Shown: positions 54,258-63,415, counted from the stretch's first letter. The stretch is 64,000 nucleotides of DNA from a gamma proteobacterium SCGC AAA076-P13 (GCA_000384935.1 ARRA01000002.1:153697-217696), one strand, 5' to 3'. A program made the numbers and translations. Notes: generated by a model from the sequence alone, not told the origin.

Positions 54258-54680
54258 ATGATTTGGTTAGTAAGATTTTATTTATTCTTTATGGGGGTTA
54301 CCTATTTACTAATTGGTTTATGGGCTATCTTTGATCCCTTACTTACCTCAATGGAGATATCTGCTCCTTCTTTTTTAGATGCGGTTGGATTGAGCATAAC
54401 TTCAGAAATTGGTTACTCTGAAATTGCGGGATTATATGGTGGTTTAAACATTGGCATTGGTCTAATGTGTTTAGTGGGGATTGCTAGGGAGACTATTGGC
54501 ATTTTTTCAATAAAGTTTCTTACATTCTTAGCAGGGTCAATTGCGTCAGGCAGAATACTATTTTCATTAATGCCATCATCACCAACTTTCTTTAACAGTT
54601 TTTTTGTTTTCGAAATTTGTGCAGTAGCTATAGGTTTATGTTTTTTAAAAGTTTTAAGTGGAACTAAATCAGATTACTAA
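54258..54680 (+). CDS. DUF4345 family membrane protein
   Basis: The 140-residue protein has four predicted membrane helices and the family pattern AEIAGLYGGLNIGIGLM (here SEIAGLYGGLNIGIG). The function of the family is not known. The 3' end overlaps the convergent antiporter gene by 17 bases. Confidence 0.75.
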   Translation: MIWLVRFYLFFMGVTYLLIGLWAIFDPLLTSMEISAPSFLDAVGLSITSEIGYSEIAGLYGGLNIGIGLMCLVGIARETIGIFSIKFLTFLAGSIASGRILFSLMPSSPTFFNSFFVFEICAVAIGLCFLKVLSGTKSDY

Positions 54681-55614
54681 TATTTAATATATAAATAAAA
54701 TATCCTAATACAAAACCGCAACCAATCAATCTAATAGTCTTTATTCCAAAATACTTAGATGAATACATTGTCGCAACCAAAATAAATAATAAAGTAACTA
54801 ACAACATTACTAAATAATCTCTAGAGTAGATTGTTGGATGAAGAGAGGTATTGGAAAAAAATCCAAGAATTGGAACAACCAAGGCTATATTCATAACATT
54901 TGAACCAATTACATTTCCAATTACCATATCATTTTTATTTTTTGTTATTGCTGATATGGTTGCTGCTAATTCTGGCAAGCTTGTCCCAATTGCAATGATA
55001 GTTAATCCAATAACCAATTGAGGGACATTTAATAAGATCGCTATAGATTCTGCATGTATGACTGCAAAATGAGATCCGCCTATTAAAGCTATTAAACCAA
55101 TAGCAAGCAATAAACTGGTATTACCTATCGGAGAACATGCATCTTCTGTTGAGGGGTTTATATCTTCATGTGATTTAAATTTATATGTTATTAAAATAAA
55201 TAAGAAGAATAGTAATACAAAAGTAATACTTTCATATGAAGTGATCTTTAGGTCTTGCAAGCTTAATCCCAATAAAATGGCTCCTAATAGAAATGGTAGG
55301 AACTGAATGAAAGAAGTTTTAGATGGCTTAATACTTATCCCAATGCAAGAAACGCCAAATATAAGAGCGATATTTGAAATATTAGAGCCAACAACTGTGC
55401 CCATGGCTAATTCTTCACTATTATTAATTACTGATGAAATACCTACAAAAATTTCTGGGGCAGAAGTGCCGAGCGCCACTATTGTTAAACCAATCGTTAA
55501 TTCACTCATGCCAAGTTTTTTTGCAAGAAGTGATGAGTTATCAACAAATTTATCAGCACCCCAAACCAGAACTGCTATAGAAGTAAGAAGACCGACCAGA
55601 TGAAATGTAAACAT
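54664..55614 (-). CDS. calcium/sodium antiporter (CaCA family, YrbG-like)
   Basis: This 316-residue protein has about ten membrane helices. The two duplicated alpha repeats are obvious: LTIVALGTSAPEIFVGISS and LTIIAIGTSLPELAATISA, each followed by GNVIGSN-like segments (VVGSNISNI and NVIGSNVMNI). Family members exchange Ca2+ or K+ with Na+ or H+. Direction and ion are inferred. Confidence 0.92.
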   Translation of the reverse strand: MFTFHLVGLLTSIAVLVWGADKFVDNSSLLAKKLGMSELTIGLTIVALGTSAPEIFVGISSVINNSEELAMGTVVGSNISNIALIFGVSCIGISIKPSKTSFIQFLPFLLGAILLGLSLQDLKITSYESITFVLLFFLFILITYKFKSHEDINPSTEDACSPIGNTSLLLAIGLIALIGGSHFAVIHAESIAILLNVPQLVIGLTIIAIGTSLPELAATISAITKNKNDMVIGNVIGSNVMNIALVVPILGFFSNTSLHPTIYSRDYLVMLLVTLLFILVATMYSSKYFGIKTIRLIGCGFVLGYFIYILNISNLI

Positions 55615-55748
55615 ATCCTATTTTACATCAGAGAAATGGCTTTAAAAAAATATTTTGTTTAATTATCCGTCAATACATTTTTAGGTAGTAGTTTTATAAA
55701 AATGCAATATATAATAAGCAGTCAAATATACACATAAGGATAAAAATA

Positions 55749-56546
55749 ATGGAAATTAATAGCTTATTTAACGTTACTGGAAAAGTTGTTGTTGTTACCG
55801 GTGGATCAAGAGGAATTGGAGAAATGATAACAGCTGGTTTTTTAGCTAATGGAGCCAAAGTGTATATTTCAGCTAGGAAAGCACCACCTCTTATGGAAAA
55901 AGCAAAAGAACTATCTGAAAGGTATAACGCAGAATGTATAGCAATACCATGCGATCTTAGTACTTTAGAGGGCATTGATTATTTCACACAACAAATTACA
56001 GAAAAAGAAAATGGTATTGATTTTTTAATTAATAATGCTGGAGCTGCTTGGGGAGAACCCCTAGAAGATTTTTCTGAAACTGGTTGGGATAAAGTAATGG
56101 ATCTTAATGTAAAAAGTATTTTCTTCTTAACTCAAAAACTTAAATCACTTCTAAAAACAAATGCAACAATTGATGATCCCTCAAGAGTCATAAACATAGG
56201 ATCTATCGATGGGCTAAATGTTCCAGCCTTTGAAACATATTCTTACAGCACATCTAAAGCTGCAGTTCATCATTTAACAAGAGTACTTGCCAACAAACTT
56301 GTAAAGGAAGATATTCTTGTTAATGCAATTGCCCCGGGACCATATCCTAGTGCAATGCTTGGATCTGCAGTGAATTCTGATTACTCTTTCATAGCAGAAG
56401 CCAATCCAAGAAAAAGAGTTGGTACCCCTGAGGATATAGCTGGGCTTGCAATATTTTTATGCTCTAGAGCAGGTGCTTATACAGTTGGTGAGACAATTAC
56501 ATCTGATGGTGGATTAGTAAAGACCGCAGGGCACAAGCTAGGTTAA
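55749..56546 (+). CDS. short-chain dehydrogenase/reductase (RhlG/FabG-like)
   Basis: The 265-residue SDR has VTGGSRGIGEMI, LINNAGAAWGEP, the Ser in NIGSIDG, and Tyr/Lys in YSYSTSKAAVHH. The C-terminal LFLCSRAGAYTVGETITSDGG is the usual FabG-like end. Arg after strand 2 (SARK) favours NADP. Substrate may be a 3-oxoacyl compound. It is convergent with the LysR gene. Confidence 0.87.
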   Translation: MEINSLFNVTGKVVVVTGGSRGIGEMITAGFLANGAKVYISARKAPPLMEKAKELSERYNAECIAIPCDLSTLEGIDYFTQQITEKENGIDFLINNAGAAWGEPLEDFSETGWDKVMDLNVKSIFFLTQKLKSLLKTNATIDDPSRVINIGSIDGLNVPAFETYSYSTSKAAVHHLTRVLANKLVKEDILVNAIAPGPYPSAMLGSAVNSDYSFIAEANPRKRVGTPEDIAGLAIFLCSRAGAYTVGETITSDGGLVKTAGHKLG

Positions 56547-56548
56547 AA

Positions 56549-57451
56549 CTATTTTTTAGCATCTATAAAAGCTTTAATAATAAGATCTTTCATCCAAAGG
56601 TGACCGCCATCTCCTTCGTCGCTTTTGTGCCATATCAAGAAATATTCCATTGATGGTATTTCTATTGGCACCTCAATAAAAGGAAGATTATTGGCAATTG
56701 CAAAACTCCTAGTGCCCATTAAGACAAGATCTGTTGATCTTAATATTTGAGGGGCAATTAAGAAATGTTGACAGCGAAGGGCCACCTCGCGCCTATATCC
56801 TATTTTGTCTAGCTCTAAGTCAATTAAATGCAAACCTCTTCTTCTGTTAGAGACGTGTAGATGCCTTTGATTTAAGATATCTTCAATAGTAATATTTTCA
56901 ATATCAGCGAGTTGATGTCCATCTCTATGCATTGCGACCCAATCATCTTCAAATACCTTAAATGAATCAATCTCATCAGATACAGGAATAACTGGATCCA
57001 CTACAAAATCTAAATTATTTGTAGCAAGCGCATGAACTTGGTCTGATCTGCTATAAGCATAGCTACCAAGAGCTACACTTGAAGCCTTTTTATCTATCTC
57101 ATTCATGATAAACGGAAGGACTCTTCCCTCAGAAACATCTCCTAGTGAAAGTTTGAATGTTCTCTTTGATATCTTTGGATCAAATGTATCAGGCTCATTA
57201 ACACTTAGTTGCATAAGTGATAATGCATTTTGAATATCTTTAATAATATTTTCTGTTTTCTGAGTTGGAACCATCCCAGAACCAGTTCTAATAAAAAGGT
57301 CATCATTAAATTTTTCTCTTAATCTGGATAGAGCATTACTAACAGCTGGCTGAGTTATACCGACAACTTCTGCAGCTTTGGTTAAACTACCCTCGGTGTA
57401 TATTGCATTCAAAATAACAAATAAATTTAAATCAAATGAACTAATTTTCAT
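56549..57451 (-). CDS. LysR family transcriptional regulator
   Basis: The 300-residue regulator has an N-terminal winged helix (residues 5-65; GSLTKAAEVVGITQPAVSNALSRLR split by the helix turn) and a C-terminal periplasmic-binding-like effector domain. It is divergent from an acyl-CoA dehydrogenase gene, the usual LysR arrangement. A dyad at 57497-57523 is its probable operator. The effector is unknown; a metabolite of the acyl-CoA pathway is a reasonable guess. Confidence 0.9.
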   Translation of the reverse strand: MKISSFDLNLFVILNAIYTEGSLTKAAEVVGITQPAVSNALSRLREKFNDDLFIRTGSGMVPTQKTENIIKDIQNALSLMQLSVNEPDTFDPKISKRTFKLSLGDVSEGRVLPFIMNEIDKKASSVALGSYAYSRSDQVHALATNNLDFVVDPVIPVSDEIDSFKVFEDDWVAMHRDGHQLADIENITIEDILNQRHLHVSNRRRGLHLIDLELDKIGYRREVALRCQHFLIAPQILRSTDLVLMGTRSFAIANNLPFIEVPIEIPSMEYFLIWHKSDEGDGGHLWMKDLIIKAFIDAKK

Positions 57452-57496
57452 ATTTACCTCTTTTCAAAATTACTAAGTGATAATGCATTTTTTGAT

Positions 57497-57523
57497 ATAG
57501 CTTTGTTGTTAACATAGAGCTAT
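57497..57523. promoter_or_regulatory. candidate LysR operator
   Basis: ATAGCT (57497-57502) and AGCTAT (57518-57523) form an inverted repeat, with a second palindrome TGTTAACA (57507-57514) at nearly the same centre. The centre lies about 63 bases upstream of the start site predicted from TATAAT at 57561, the classical LysR recognition position. Binding is inferred. Confidence 0.5.
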
Positions 57524-57560
57524 TATTAGTTAAATCAATAAACATACTATTCATCAGACT

Positions 57561-57594
57561 TATAATGGTAACAAATATAAGTATATAAAGGGAG
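57561..57594 (+). promoter_or_regulatory. -10 element and ribosome binding site of the acyl-CoA dehydrogenase gene
   Basis: TATAAT (57561-57566) lies 35 bases upstream of the ATG, and AAGGGAG (57588-57594) is a strong Shine-Dalgarno sequence six bases before it. No good -35 is seen, which fits an activator-dependent promoter. Confidence 0.5.
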
Positions 57595-57600
57595 ATTTAA

Positions 57601-58848
57601 ATGATGTCAGAACTAAGACCAATTGCTCAAGATTTAATAAAAAGAGTTGATGAATTTATTCACAATGAAATTGCTCATAATGAAAATTTGTACCACGAAC
57701 AATCGAAAGATGAAAATGGAACATGGGTAGTACCTCCAATTATGGAAGAGATGAAGGCAAAAGCAAAAGCCGCTGGCTTATGGAATCTTTTTCTACCTGA
57801 AAGTAAAAATGGTGCGGGTCTGACTAACTATGAATATGCTCATTTGGCAGAAATTATGGGTGCATATGGTATTGCATCTGAAGTATTTAATTGTTCAGCT
57901 CCTGATACAGGAAACATGGAAGTTTTAGAAAGATATGGAAATGATGAACACAAAGAAAAATACTTAAAACCGCTTTTAAATGGTGATATACGTTCTGCTT
58001 TTGCAATGACAGAGCCTGGTGTTGCTTCATCAGATGCTACTAATATTGCTTCTTCAGCTGTCTTAGATGGTGATGAATACGTTATCAATGGAGAAAAGTG
58101 GTGGACATCTGGGGCAGGAGATCCTAGATGTGAAATATTAATTTTCATGTGTGTAACGAATCCAGAAAATCATAGGCACCAAAGACAATCTCAAATTTTA
58201 GTTCCCATGAATTCTGAGGGAATTGAGATTCAAAAGATGATGCATGTATTTGGGTATGATGATGCACCTCACGGTCATGGCCATATTAAATTTACAAATG
58301 TACGAGTTCCAAAAGAAAATCTATTATTAGGTGAGGGTAGAGGTTTTGAAATTGCTCAGGGAAGACTAGGACCGGGCAGAATCCATCATTGCATGAGAGC
58401 AATTGGTCTTGCTGAAAGAGCTCTAGAAATGATGTGTAGGCATGGTATGGAGAAAGTTGCTTTTGGAAAACCATTAGTCCAGCTTGGTGGCAATATGGAC
58501 ATCATTGCTAACTCAAGAATTGAAATAGATCAAGCAAGATTGCTGACACTCAAAGCTGCTCAGATGATGGATACAGTTGGAAATAAAGTGGCTGCAAGTG
58601 AAATAGCTCAAATTAAAGTTGTAGCTCCAAACGTATGTTGTGATGTATTAGATAGAGCTATTCAAATGCATGGTGGCGCTGGTGTTTCACAGGTATATCC
58701 ACTTGCGCAAATGTATGCCCATATGAGAACTCTAAGACTAGCAGATGGCCCGGATGAAGTTCATAGAAGAGCTGTAGCAAGACATGAGCTTGGCAAATAT
58801 ATGGTGAAAGATTTAGGTGTAGAGTCTTCAAACATATCCAGAAGCTAA
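57601..58848 (+). CDS. acyl-CoA dehydrogenase family protein (FadE11-like/ACAD10/11-type)
   Basis: The 415-residue flavoenzyme contains [16 protein letters not shown] and [15 protein letters not shown], and the C-terminal [15 protein letters not shown]. The pattern [20 protein letters not shown] and the long [14 protein letters not shown] segment resemble bacterial ACAD10/11-type enzymes. The chain length and branch specificity are unknown. It is divergent from a LysR regulator that probably controls it. Two start ATGs are adjacent; the first is taken. Confidence 0.88.
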   Translation: MMSELRPIAQDLIKRVDEFIHNEIAHNENLYHEQSKDENGTWVVPPIMEEMKAKAKAAGLWNLFLPESKNGAGLTNYEYAHLAEIMGAYGIASEVFNCSAPDTGNMEVLERYGNDEHKEKYLKPLLNGDIRSAFAMTEPGVASSDATNIASSAVLDGDEYVINGEKWWTSGAGDPRCEILIFMCVTNPENHRHQRQSQILVPMNSEGIEIQKMMHVFGYDDAPHGHGHIKFTNVRVPKENLLLGEGRGFEIAQGRLGPGRIHHCMRAIGLAERALEMMCRHGMEKVAFGKPLVQLGGNMDIIANSRIEIDQARLLTLKAAQMMDTVGNKVAASEIAQIKVVAPNVCCDVLDRAIQMHGGAGVSQVYPLAQMYAHMRTLRLADGPDEVHRRAVARHELGKYMVKDLGVESSNISRS

Positions 58849-58855
58849 CCTTATT

Positions 58856-60265
58856 TTGACAAATAATTTCAATTTAGTTTTTTACGACACTGAAACGACT
58901 GGAATTCAAAAAGATTTTAGTCAAATTCTTCAATGCGGATCTGTCCTAACTAACAGTAAATTAGACACATTAGATGAACAAAATATAGGCTGTGCTCCTT
59001 TGCCCTGGGTTATTCCTCAACCAATGGCAATGATTACTAATAAAAAGATTGACCTCTTTAATTCAAATATATCCCATTATCAAATGATGAAGGATCTTCA
59101 ACTTCAATGGAAGGAATGGTCAGCGCAAAACCCATCAATATTTATAACTTATAACGGGCATGCTTTTGATGAAGAGTTGGTTAGAAGACAGTTTTTTTGG
59201 AATTTATTAGAACCTTATACGACTAATACTAATGGCAATGGCAGACTAGATTTAATGCTAATGATTCATAATATTGCTGCATATTTTTCTGATGAAATAT
59301 CTATGCCTTTATTTGAAGGAGGCCCAGGCATTAGTTATAAGCTAGAGCATTTAGCCATAGAGCATGGTATTGATGCTGGTGATGCCCATGACGCAATAGC
59401 TGATTGTAATCTTATGATTGAGATGTGCAGAATTATCAAAGAAAAACTACCTGAGGTATTTGAATCCTTTGTGAAGATTTCAACAAAGCCTGGAATTAAA
59501 TCTTTACTTTATTCTGAAGAATTTTTAGCATTGGGTGAAATTCATAGAAGGCATACATTTAAGTATCCAGTAGTTTTATGTGGTGCCGATGCTAGCAGAC
59601 CTAATGAAATTGTTTTCTATGATTTAAGTTATGATCCTGAAGACATACTTGATTTAGATTTCACAGAAATAAATAAATTAATTCAATCAAAAGGCAGGGA
59701 TGGACCCCTTAAAAAATACAAGATTAATAAAACAATCCCTGTATGTTCTTCAAAATATCTTAAAAATCCCGATGTTTTTGATATAGAATTTTCTGAATTA
59801 CAAAGAAGAGCAGATTTAGTTAGATCAGATAAAGATTTCCAACAAAAAGTATCTCAAGCTATGGAAGATAGGATGATGAGTTTTCCTGAGTCTGAGCATA
59901 TTGAAGGAACCATATATTCAGGTGGTTTTCCTTCATACAAAGATAAAGATTTAATGCAAGAATTTCATATGTCTAAGGATCTTAATCATTTAGTAAAAAT
60001 TTCTAGAAACTTCGAAGATGAAAGATTGAGAATTTTTGCAGAAAGAATAATTTGTACTGAATATTCAACAAATATACCTGATGATATTAACAATAGGTAT
60101 CAGGAACTCATAGATGAAAGAAATGGAACAGACGGTTTGTGGGGCTCAATAGACAAATCCCTATTACAAATTGAAAAATTGCTAGGTGAAAGAGACGATG
60201 ATGAGAGTCAAAAAATACTAAGCGCTACTAAGATAAAAATTGAGTCTATGAAAGTAGGTTTATAA
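58856..60265 (+). CDS. sbcB: exonuclease I (SbcB)
   Basis: The 469-residue 3'-5' single-strand exonuclease has the DEDDh residues: Asp and Glu in FYDTETTGIQ, Asp in YNGHAFDEELVRRQFFW, and His/Asp in DAHDAIADCN. The SH3-like and C-terminal domains follow; the length is near E. coli ExoI (475). There is no ATG: TTG at 58856 places the DTE motif at residue 11, as expected. It starts seven bases after the acyl-CoA dehydrogenase stop. Confidence 0.93.
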   Translation: MTNNFNLVFYDTETTGIQKDFSQILQCGSVLTNSKLDTLDEQNIGCAPLPWVIPQPMAMITNKKIDLFNSNISHYQMMKDLQLQWKEWSAQNPSIFITYNGHAFDEELVRRQFFWNLLEPYTTNTNGNGRLDLMLMIHNIAAYFSDEISMPLFEGGPGISYKLEHLAIEHGIDAGDAHDAIADCNLMIEMCRIIKEKLPEVFESFVKISTKPGIKSLLYSEEFLALGEIHRRHTFKYPVVLCGADASRPNEIVFYDLSYDPEDILDLDFTEINKLIQSKGRDGPLKKYKINKTIPVCSSKYLKNPDVFDIEFSELQRRADLVRSDKDFQQKVSQAMEDRMMSFPESEHIEGTIYSGGFPSYKDKDLMQEFHMSKDLNHLVKISRNFEDERLRIFAERIICTEYSTNIPDDINNRYQELIDERNGTDGLWGSIDKSLLQIEKLLGERDDDESQKILSATKIKIESMKVGL

Positions 60266-60270
60266 AAAAA

Positions 60271-60292
60271 TGGAGGACTAAGTCCTCCATTT
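60271..60292. terminator. hairpin terminator after sbcB, strongest on the minus strand
   Basis: TGGAGGACT (60271-60279) pairs with AGTCCTCCA (60281-60289). On the plus strand only TTT follows, while on the minus strand seven T residues follow the stem. It may end sbcB transcription, or act in both directions, or end a minus-strand transcript from 60290-60470. Confidence 0.7.
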
Positions 60293-60294
60293 AG

Positions 60295-60371
60295 ACTAGC
60301 AAATTCTAATAGGGGGGAGACGTTGCTAGTTGCACACATTGTATTAATACTTTCATTCTTATCAATACAAT
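60295..60371. other. structured intergenic segment with two perfect inverted repeats
   Basis: ACTAGCAA (60295-60302) pairs with TTGCTAGT (60323-60330) across a 20-base loop that contains a run of six G. ATTGTATT (60338-60345) pairs with AATACAAT (60364-60371) across an 18-base loop. No ORF of note is present. The segment separates sbcB from tRNA-Val and could be a small RNA or an operator region. The rest of the gap (60372-60458) shows no further structure. Confidence 0.45.
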
Positions 60372-60458
60372 TTCCTCTAATAATCCATTTATCGCTAGGT
60401 GAGAATATATATATTTAAAGAACATATTTTTTTGGAACACTGAAGATAATAAATTCTG

Positions 60459-60464
60459 TATAAT
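60459..60464 (+). promoter_or_regulatory. -10 element of the tRNA-Val promoter
   Basis: A perfect TATAAT lies 11 bases upstream of the tRNA-Val 5' end. A TTGGAA at 60432 is 21 bases further, too distant for a standard -35. Confidence 0.5.
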
Positions 60465-60474
60465 ACTTTTTCTT

Positions 60475-60553
60475 AGACCCGTAGCTCAGTTTTGGTTAGA
60501 GCGCCGCATTGACATTGCGGAGGTCGATGGTTCGAGTCCATTCGGGTCTACCA
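60475..60553 (+). tRNA. tRNA-Val (GAC)
   Basis: The acceptor strands AGACCCG and CGGGTCT pair fully, followed by A and encoded CCA. The anticodon arm CCGCA/TGCGG encloses TTGACAT, anticodon GAC. The D-loop is long (11 bases, AGTTTTGGTTA), giving 79 bases in total. The T-arm has GGTTCGAGTCC. Confidence 0.95.
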
Positions 60554-60638
60554 CTTTATTTTAAATATCAAGAACCTTTAATGACTTGTACTTAAAAGGT
60601 ATGAGGATGCTAAACTCTTTAAATATTATTTTAGGATT

Positions 60639-61403
60639 ATGCCAATAATTAAAGCTAACAATCTTGTAAAAACATACAAAGATCCAAAAGATTCAAATAA
60701 GTACCTTAAAGCTGTTGATGGAATATCTCTATCTATTAATGCAGGGGAAATTTATGGGATATTAGGCCCTAACGGAGCAGGAAAAACTACAACACTTGAA
60801 ATGTTAGAAGGTCTTAAAGATATAGATGATGGGACAGCTTTTATTAATTCAATTAATGTAAGTATTAATCCCTATCAAGTTAAGCAGGTTATTGGAGTTC
60901 AGCTTCAGGCAAATGAGTATTTTGATAACATGAGTTTATCCGAACTACTTAACTTATTTAGTGCCTTGTACAGTTCATCAAATGATCCCATGGAGCTTTT
61001 AAATAAAGTCAATTTAGGAGATAAGGCTAGCGCAAAAGCAAACGAGCTATCAGGTGGTCAAAAGCAAAGATTTTCTATTGCCTGCGCATTGGTTAATAAC
61101 CCACTAGTATTATTTTTAGACGAACCAACCACAGGGCTAGATCCACAGGCAAAGCGAAGCTTGTGGGACCTAGTCTTGGATTTAAATAAAATGGGGATGA
61201 CCATTGTTTTAACTACTCACAATATGGAAGAAGCTCAAGTATTATGTCAAAGAATAGCCATAATGGATTATGGAAAAATTATTGCAGAAGATACTCCACA
61301 AAATTTAATTCTACAACATGCCCCAGACAAGCAGAGAGAGGTCATTAGTGGAAATATGGAAGATGTCTTTATAGCCTTAACAGGTCATGGGTTAAGGGAT
61401 TAA
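60639..61403 (+). CDS. ABC transporter ATP-binding protein (ABC-2 exporter)
   Basis: This 254-residue ATPase has Walker A GPNGAGKTTT, signature ELSGGQKQRFS, Walker B VLFLDEPTTGLDP, and the switch His in TTHNMEEA. It resembles drug/polysaccharide export ATPases of the CcmA/NatA type, in a short form. It overlaps nothing but abuts the permease gene by one base, with which it forms an exporter. Cargo unknown. Confidence 0.92.
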   Translation: MPIIKANNLVKTYKDPKDSNKYLKAVDGISLSINAGEIYGILGPNGAGKTTTLEMLEGLKDIDDGTAFINSINVSINPYQVKQVIGVQLQANEYFDNMSLSELLNLFSALYSSSNDPMELLNKVNLGDKASAKANELSGGQKQRFSIACALVNNPLVLFLDEPTTGLDPQAKRSLWDLVLDLNKMGMTIVLTTHNMEEAQVLCQRIAIMDYGKIIAEDTPQNLILQHAPDKQREVISGNMEDVFIALTGHGLRD

Positions 61404-61404
61404 T

Positions 61405-62493
61405 ATGTTTAGTAAACCCCAAGCTTATTTAACAAAGGTATTTATCCAAATTTTTTTAAGAAATAAGCAATATATTATTTTTAGCCTCATTCTTCCTCTT
61501 TTAATTTTAGGAATAGTTGGGCTTAATGATGGCGATGCTGATCCTATAGATATTGGTTTAGTTAACAATTCTGAATCAAACTTATCTCAAGAATTTATTG
61601 AGCAGTTGACTTCGAATAATATATTTAATGTTATACAAGATAGTGAAGATAAATTACGTACAGATTTAATTAATGGTGACTTAATGGTTGTGTTAATTAT
61701 TCCTAGAGCCATGAATATTGAAATAGATAATTTAAATATTAAGCTTTTGGTAGATAAATCTCAAACCCAATTCATTCAGACAATAGAGCCTATTCTTAAT
61801 CAATCCCTCTTGTCTATTGAGCGTAAAATTACCGGTAATACTCCTATGTTTAAATTGGTAGTGGAGGACGTTAAATCAAGAACATTAAGTTATATTGATT
61901 TTCTTTTGCCAGGAATTATGGCTTTTATGCTAATGAACTTAAGTATTGCTGGAAGCGGTTTTAATGTGGTTGAATTTAGGCGAAGAGGCATTCTTAAGCG
62001 CCTTTTTGTTACCCCAATAAAACCTATTGATTTTGTTATATCTATAGTAATAGCAAGAATGGTAATAGTTTTAGGTCAGTTGAGTATTATTTTTAGTTTT
62101 GCTTTATTTATATTAGATGCAAATGTAGTTGGCAATATTTTTAACTTATATTTCGTGATAGTTTTAGGTATTCTTATGTTTTTAACTCTAGGTTTTTCAT
62201 TAGGCAGCTTAGCAAAAACACAAGAAAGCGTTGGAGTTCTGGCAACAATATTTATATACCCTCAATTAGTACTATCAGGGGTGTTTTTTCCTTTAGAATC
62301 TTTACCAATATTTATACAGCCATTCGCAGAAATTTTACCTCTAACCTTGGTAGCTGACGCAATGAGATCAATTGCTAACGATGGACTGCAGCTAGTGGAC
62401 ATTTATTCAAACTTTATCGGTATAGCGTTTTGGATAGTTATTGGGATGCTAGTTTCTACGAAGTTGTTTATTTGGAAAGAGGTGGCTGGCTAA
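61405..62493 (+). CDS. ABC-2 type permease
   Basis: The 362-residue permease has one N-terminal helix (about 19-36), a large external domain (about 45-165), and five to six C-terminal helices starting at SYIDFLLPGIMAFMLMN. The EFRRRGILKRLFVTPI coupling helix and the ABC-2 signature region are clear. Paired with the preceding ATPase. The cargo is unknown. Confidence 0.9.
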   Translation: MFSKPQAYLTKVFIQIFLRNKQYIIFSLILPLLILGIVGLNDGDADPIDIGLVNNSESNLSQEFIEQLTSNNIFNVIQDSEDKLRTDLINGDLMVVLIIPRAMNIEIDNLNIKLLVDKSQTQFIQTIEPILNQSLLSIERKITGNTPMFKLVVEDVKSRTLSYIDFLLPGIMAFMLMNLSIAGSGFNVVEFRRRGILKRLFVTPIKPIDFVISIVIARMVIVLGQLSIIFSFALFILDANVVGNIFNLYFVIVLGILMFLTLGFSLGSLAKTQESVGVLATIFIYPQLVLSGVFFPLESLPIFIQPFAEILPLTLVADAMRSIANDGLQLVDIYSNFIGIAFWIVIGMLVSTKLFIWKEVAG

Positions 62494-62511
62494 ATTTTAT
62501 AAATATTTTTA

Positions 62512-62949
62512 TTACAGGCTATTTATATAAGACTCCAATCTATCTTTATTCATAACAAATGAAGACTTCTTGATTTCTGCAATAGCTTTTAACGACTCTA
62601 AATTATCAATATTTTTTCCTACTCTAATTAGTCCAACCATAGCCATCATAGAATGAGGTGTACATTGATAACCGTAAATGCCTGGCACATCAAATGTAAC
62701 ACTTATATTTTTACTTAAAGGTCCACTCCAAGACGTTGCACCATTTGGAATCATGCCGTCAATTGACTCAGAGTTATGAGCAGCATCAGTTGCCTCAAAG
62801 ATAACAGTATCACCAACATCAACGTCAAGAACAGATGGCTCAAAAATCATAATACCTTCAGGGCCTTGATTAAGCATTTTAACTATATGAGTTTCAGCCG
62901 TTATACCTAGGCTGATAAAAAAAGTTATAGTTATAAATATATTTTTCAT
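62512..62949 (-). CDS. pseudoazurin-like blue copper protein
   Basis: The 145-residue protein has a signal peptide (cleavage near residue 19) and a cupredoxin fold. Type 1 copper ligands are His58 (AAHN), Cys96, His99 and Met104 (YQCTPHSMMAM), with spacing as in pseudoazurin. It would shuttle electrons in the periplasm. Its ATG overlaps the stop of a 51-residue ORF (ATGA), so it is probably co-translated with two tiny membrane proteins. Confidence 0.92.
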   Translation of the reverse strand: MKNIFITITFFISLGITAETHIVKMLNQGPEGIMIFEPSVLDVDVGDTVIFEATDAAHNSESIDGMIPNGATSWSGPLSKNISVTFDVPGIYGYQCTPHSMMAMVGLIRVGKNIDNLESLKAIAEIKKSSFVMNKDRLESYINSL

Positions 62950-63101
62950 AATAGTTTCTCAGTAATAATTAATAAAATTGTAACGATAGATAAGAAAAGA
63001 AATCCTAAAATGATAGACGTTATTAATATCTTAAGAGGGGACGGAGAAAAGTTATCATCACCACCACCAACTCCTATCAAAAGTTTAAAAACTCTAATCA
63101 A
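62946..63101 (-). CDS. 51-residue single-helix membrane protein upstream of pseudoazurin
   Basis: The frame starts with TTG at 63101, overlaps the upstream 60-residue gene by eight bases, and ends with TGA overlapping the pseudoazurin ATG. The product has a glycine-rich arm (IGVGGGDDNFSPSP) and one helix LKILITSIILGFLFLSIVTI. Translation is inferred from the two overlaps and the helix. It is not recognised. Confidence 0.55.
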   Translation of the reverse strand: MIRVFKLLIGVGGGDDNFSPSPLKILITSIILGFLFLSIVTILLIITEKLL

Positions 63102-63276
63102 AGACTATTCCAGTTAGCATCATAGAAAATAGCATTAAAGCCAACACAACTACTTGTATAGCAGCAGGAATAACTACAAACATAACTAATGGGTCAAACT
63201 TCATTGCCATAAAATAGTCTGTTTGACTCCATTCTAAAGCCTCTTGAGGGGTGGCGTTCTTAACTTGTGTGTTCAA
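63094..63276 (-). CDS. 60-residue membrane protein, first in the pseudoazurin cluster
   Basis: The product has a hydrophilic start (MNTQVKNATPQEALEWSQ) and one long hydrophobic segment (about residues 28-58). It lies upstream of the 51-residue ORF and pseudoazurin, all overlapping. I do not recognise it; a small subunit of a membrane redox complex is one idea only. Confidence 0.62.
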   Translation of the reverse strand: MNTQVKNATPQEALEWSQTDYFMAMKFDPLVMFVVIPAAIQVVVLALMLFSMMLTGIVFD

Positions 63277-63402
63277 TATATAGCTCCATATGTTGTTAAA
63301 ACGTCTTTATTATATATATTTATAATCATATATCAATAAAACTTATAATATTAATTGTATTATTTGATTCATATAGAATAAAAAAAATATATAATATTTT
63401 TT

Positions 63403-63407
63403 TAAGG
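63403..63407 (+). promoter_or_regulatory. ribosome binding site deciding the start of the serine hydrolase
   Basis: AAGGA lies eight bases before the ATG at 63416, the only good site upstream of the truncated reading frame. Confidence 0.6.
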
Positions 63408-63415
63408 AAAATCAA

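Noticed and set aside
63365..63385. FNR/Anr-like site TTGAT-N4-ATAGA upstream of the serine hydrolase and pseudoazurin cluster
   Set aside because: Two of five positions in the second half-site differ; too weak in so AT-rich a gap.
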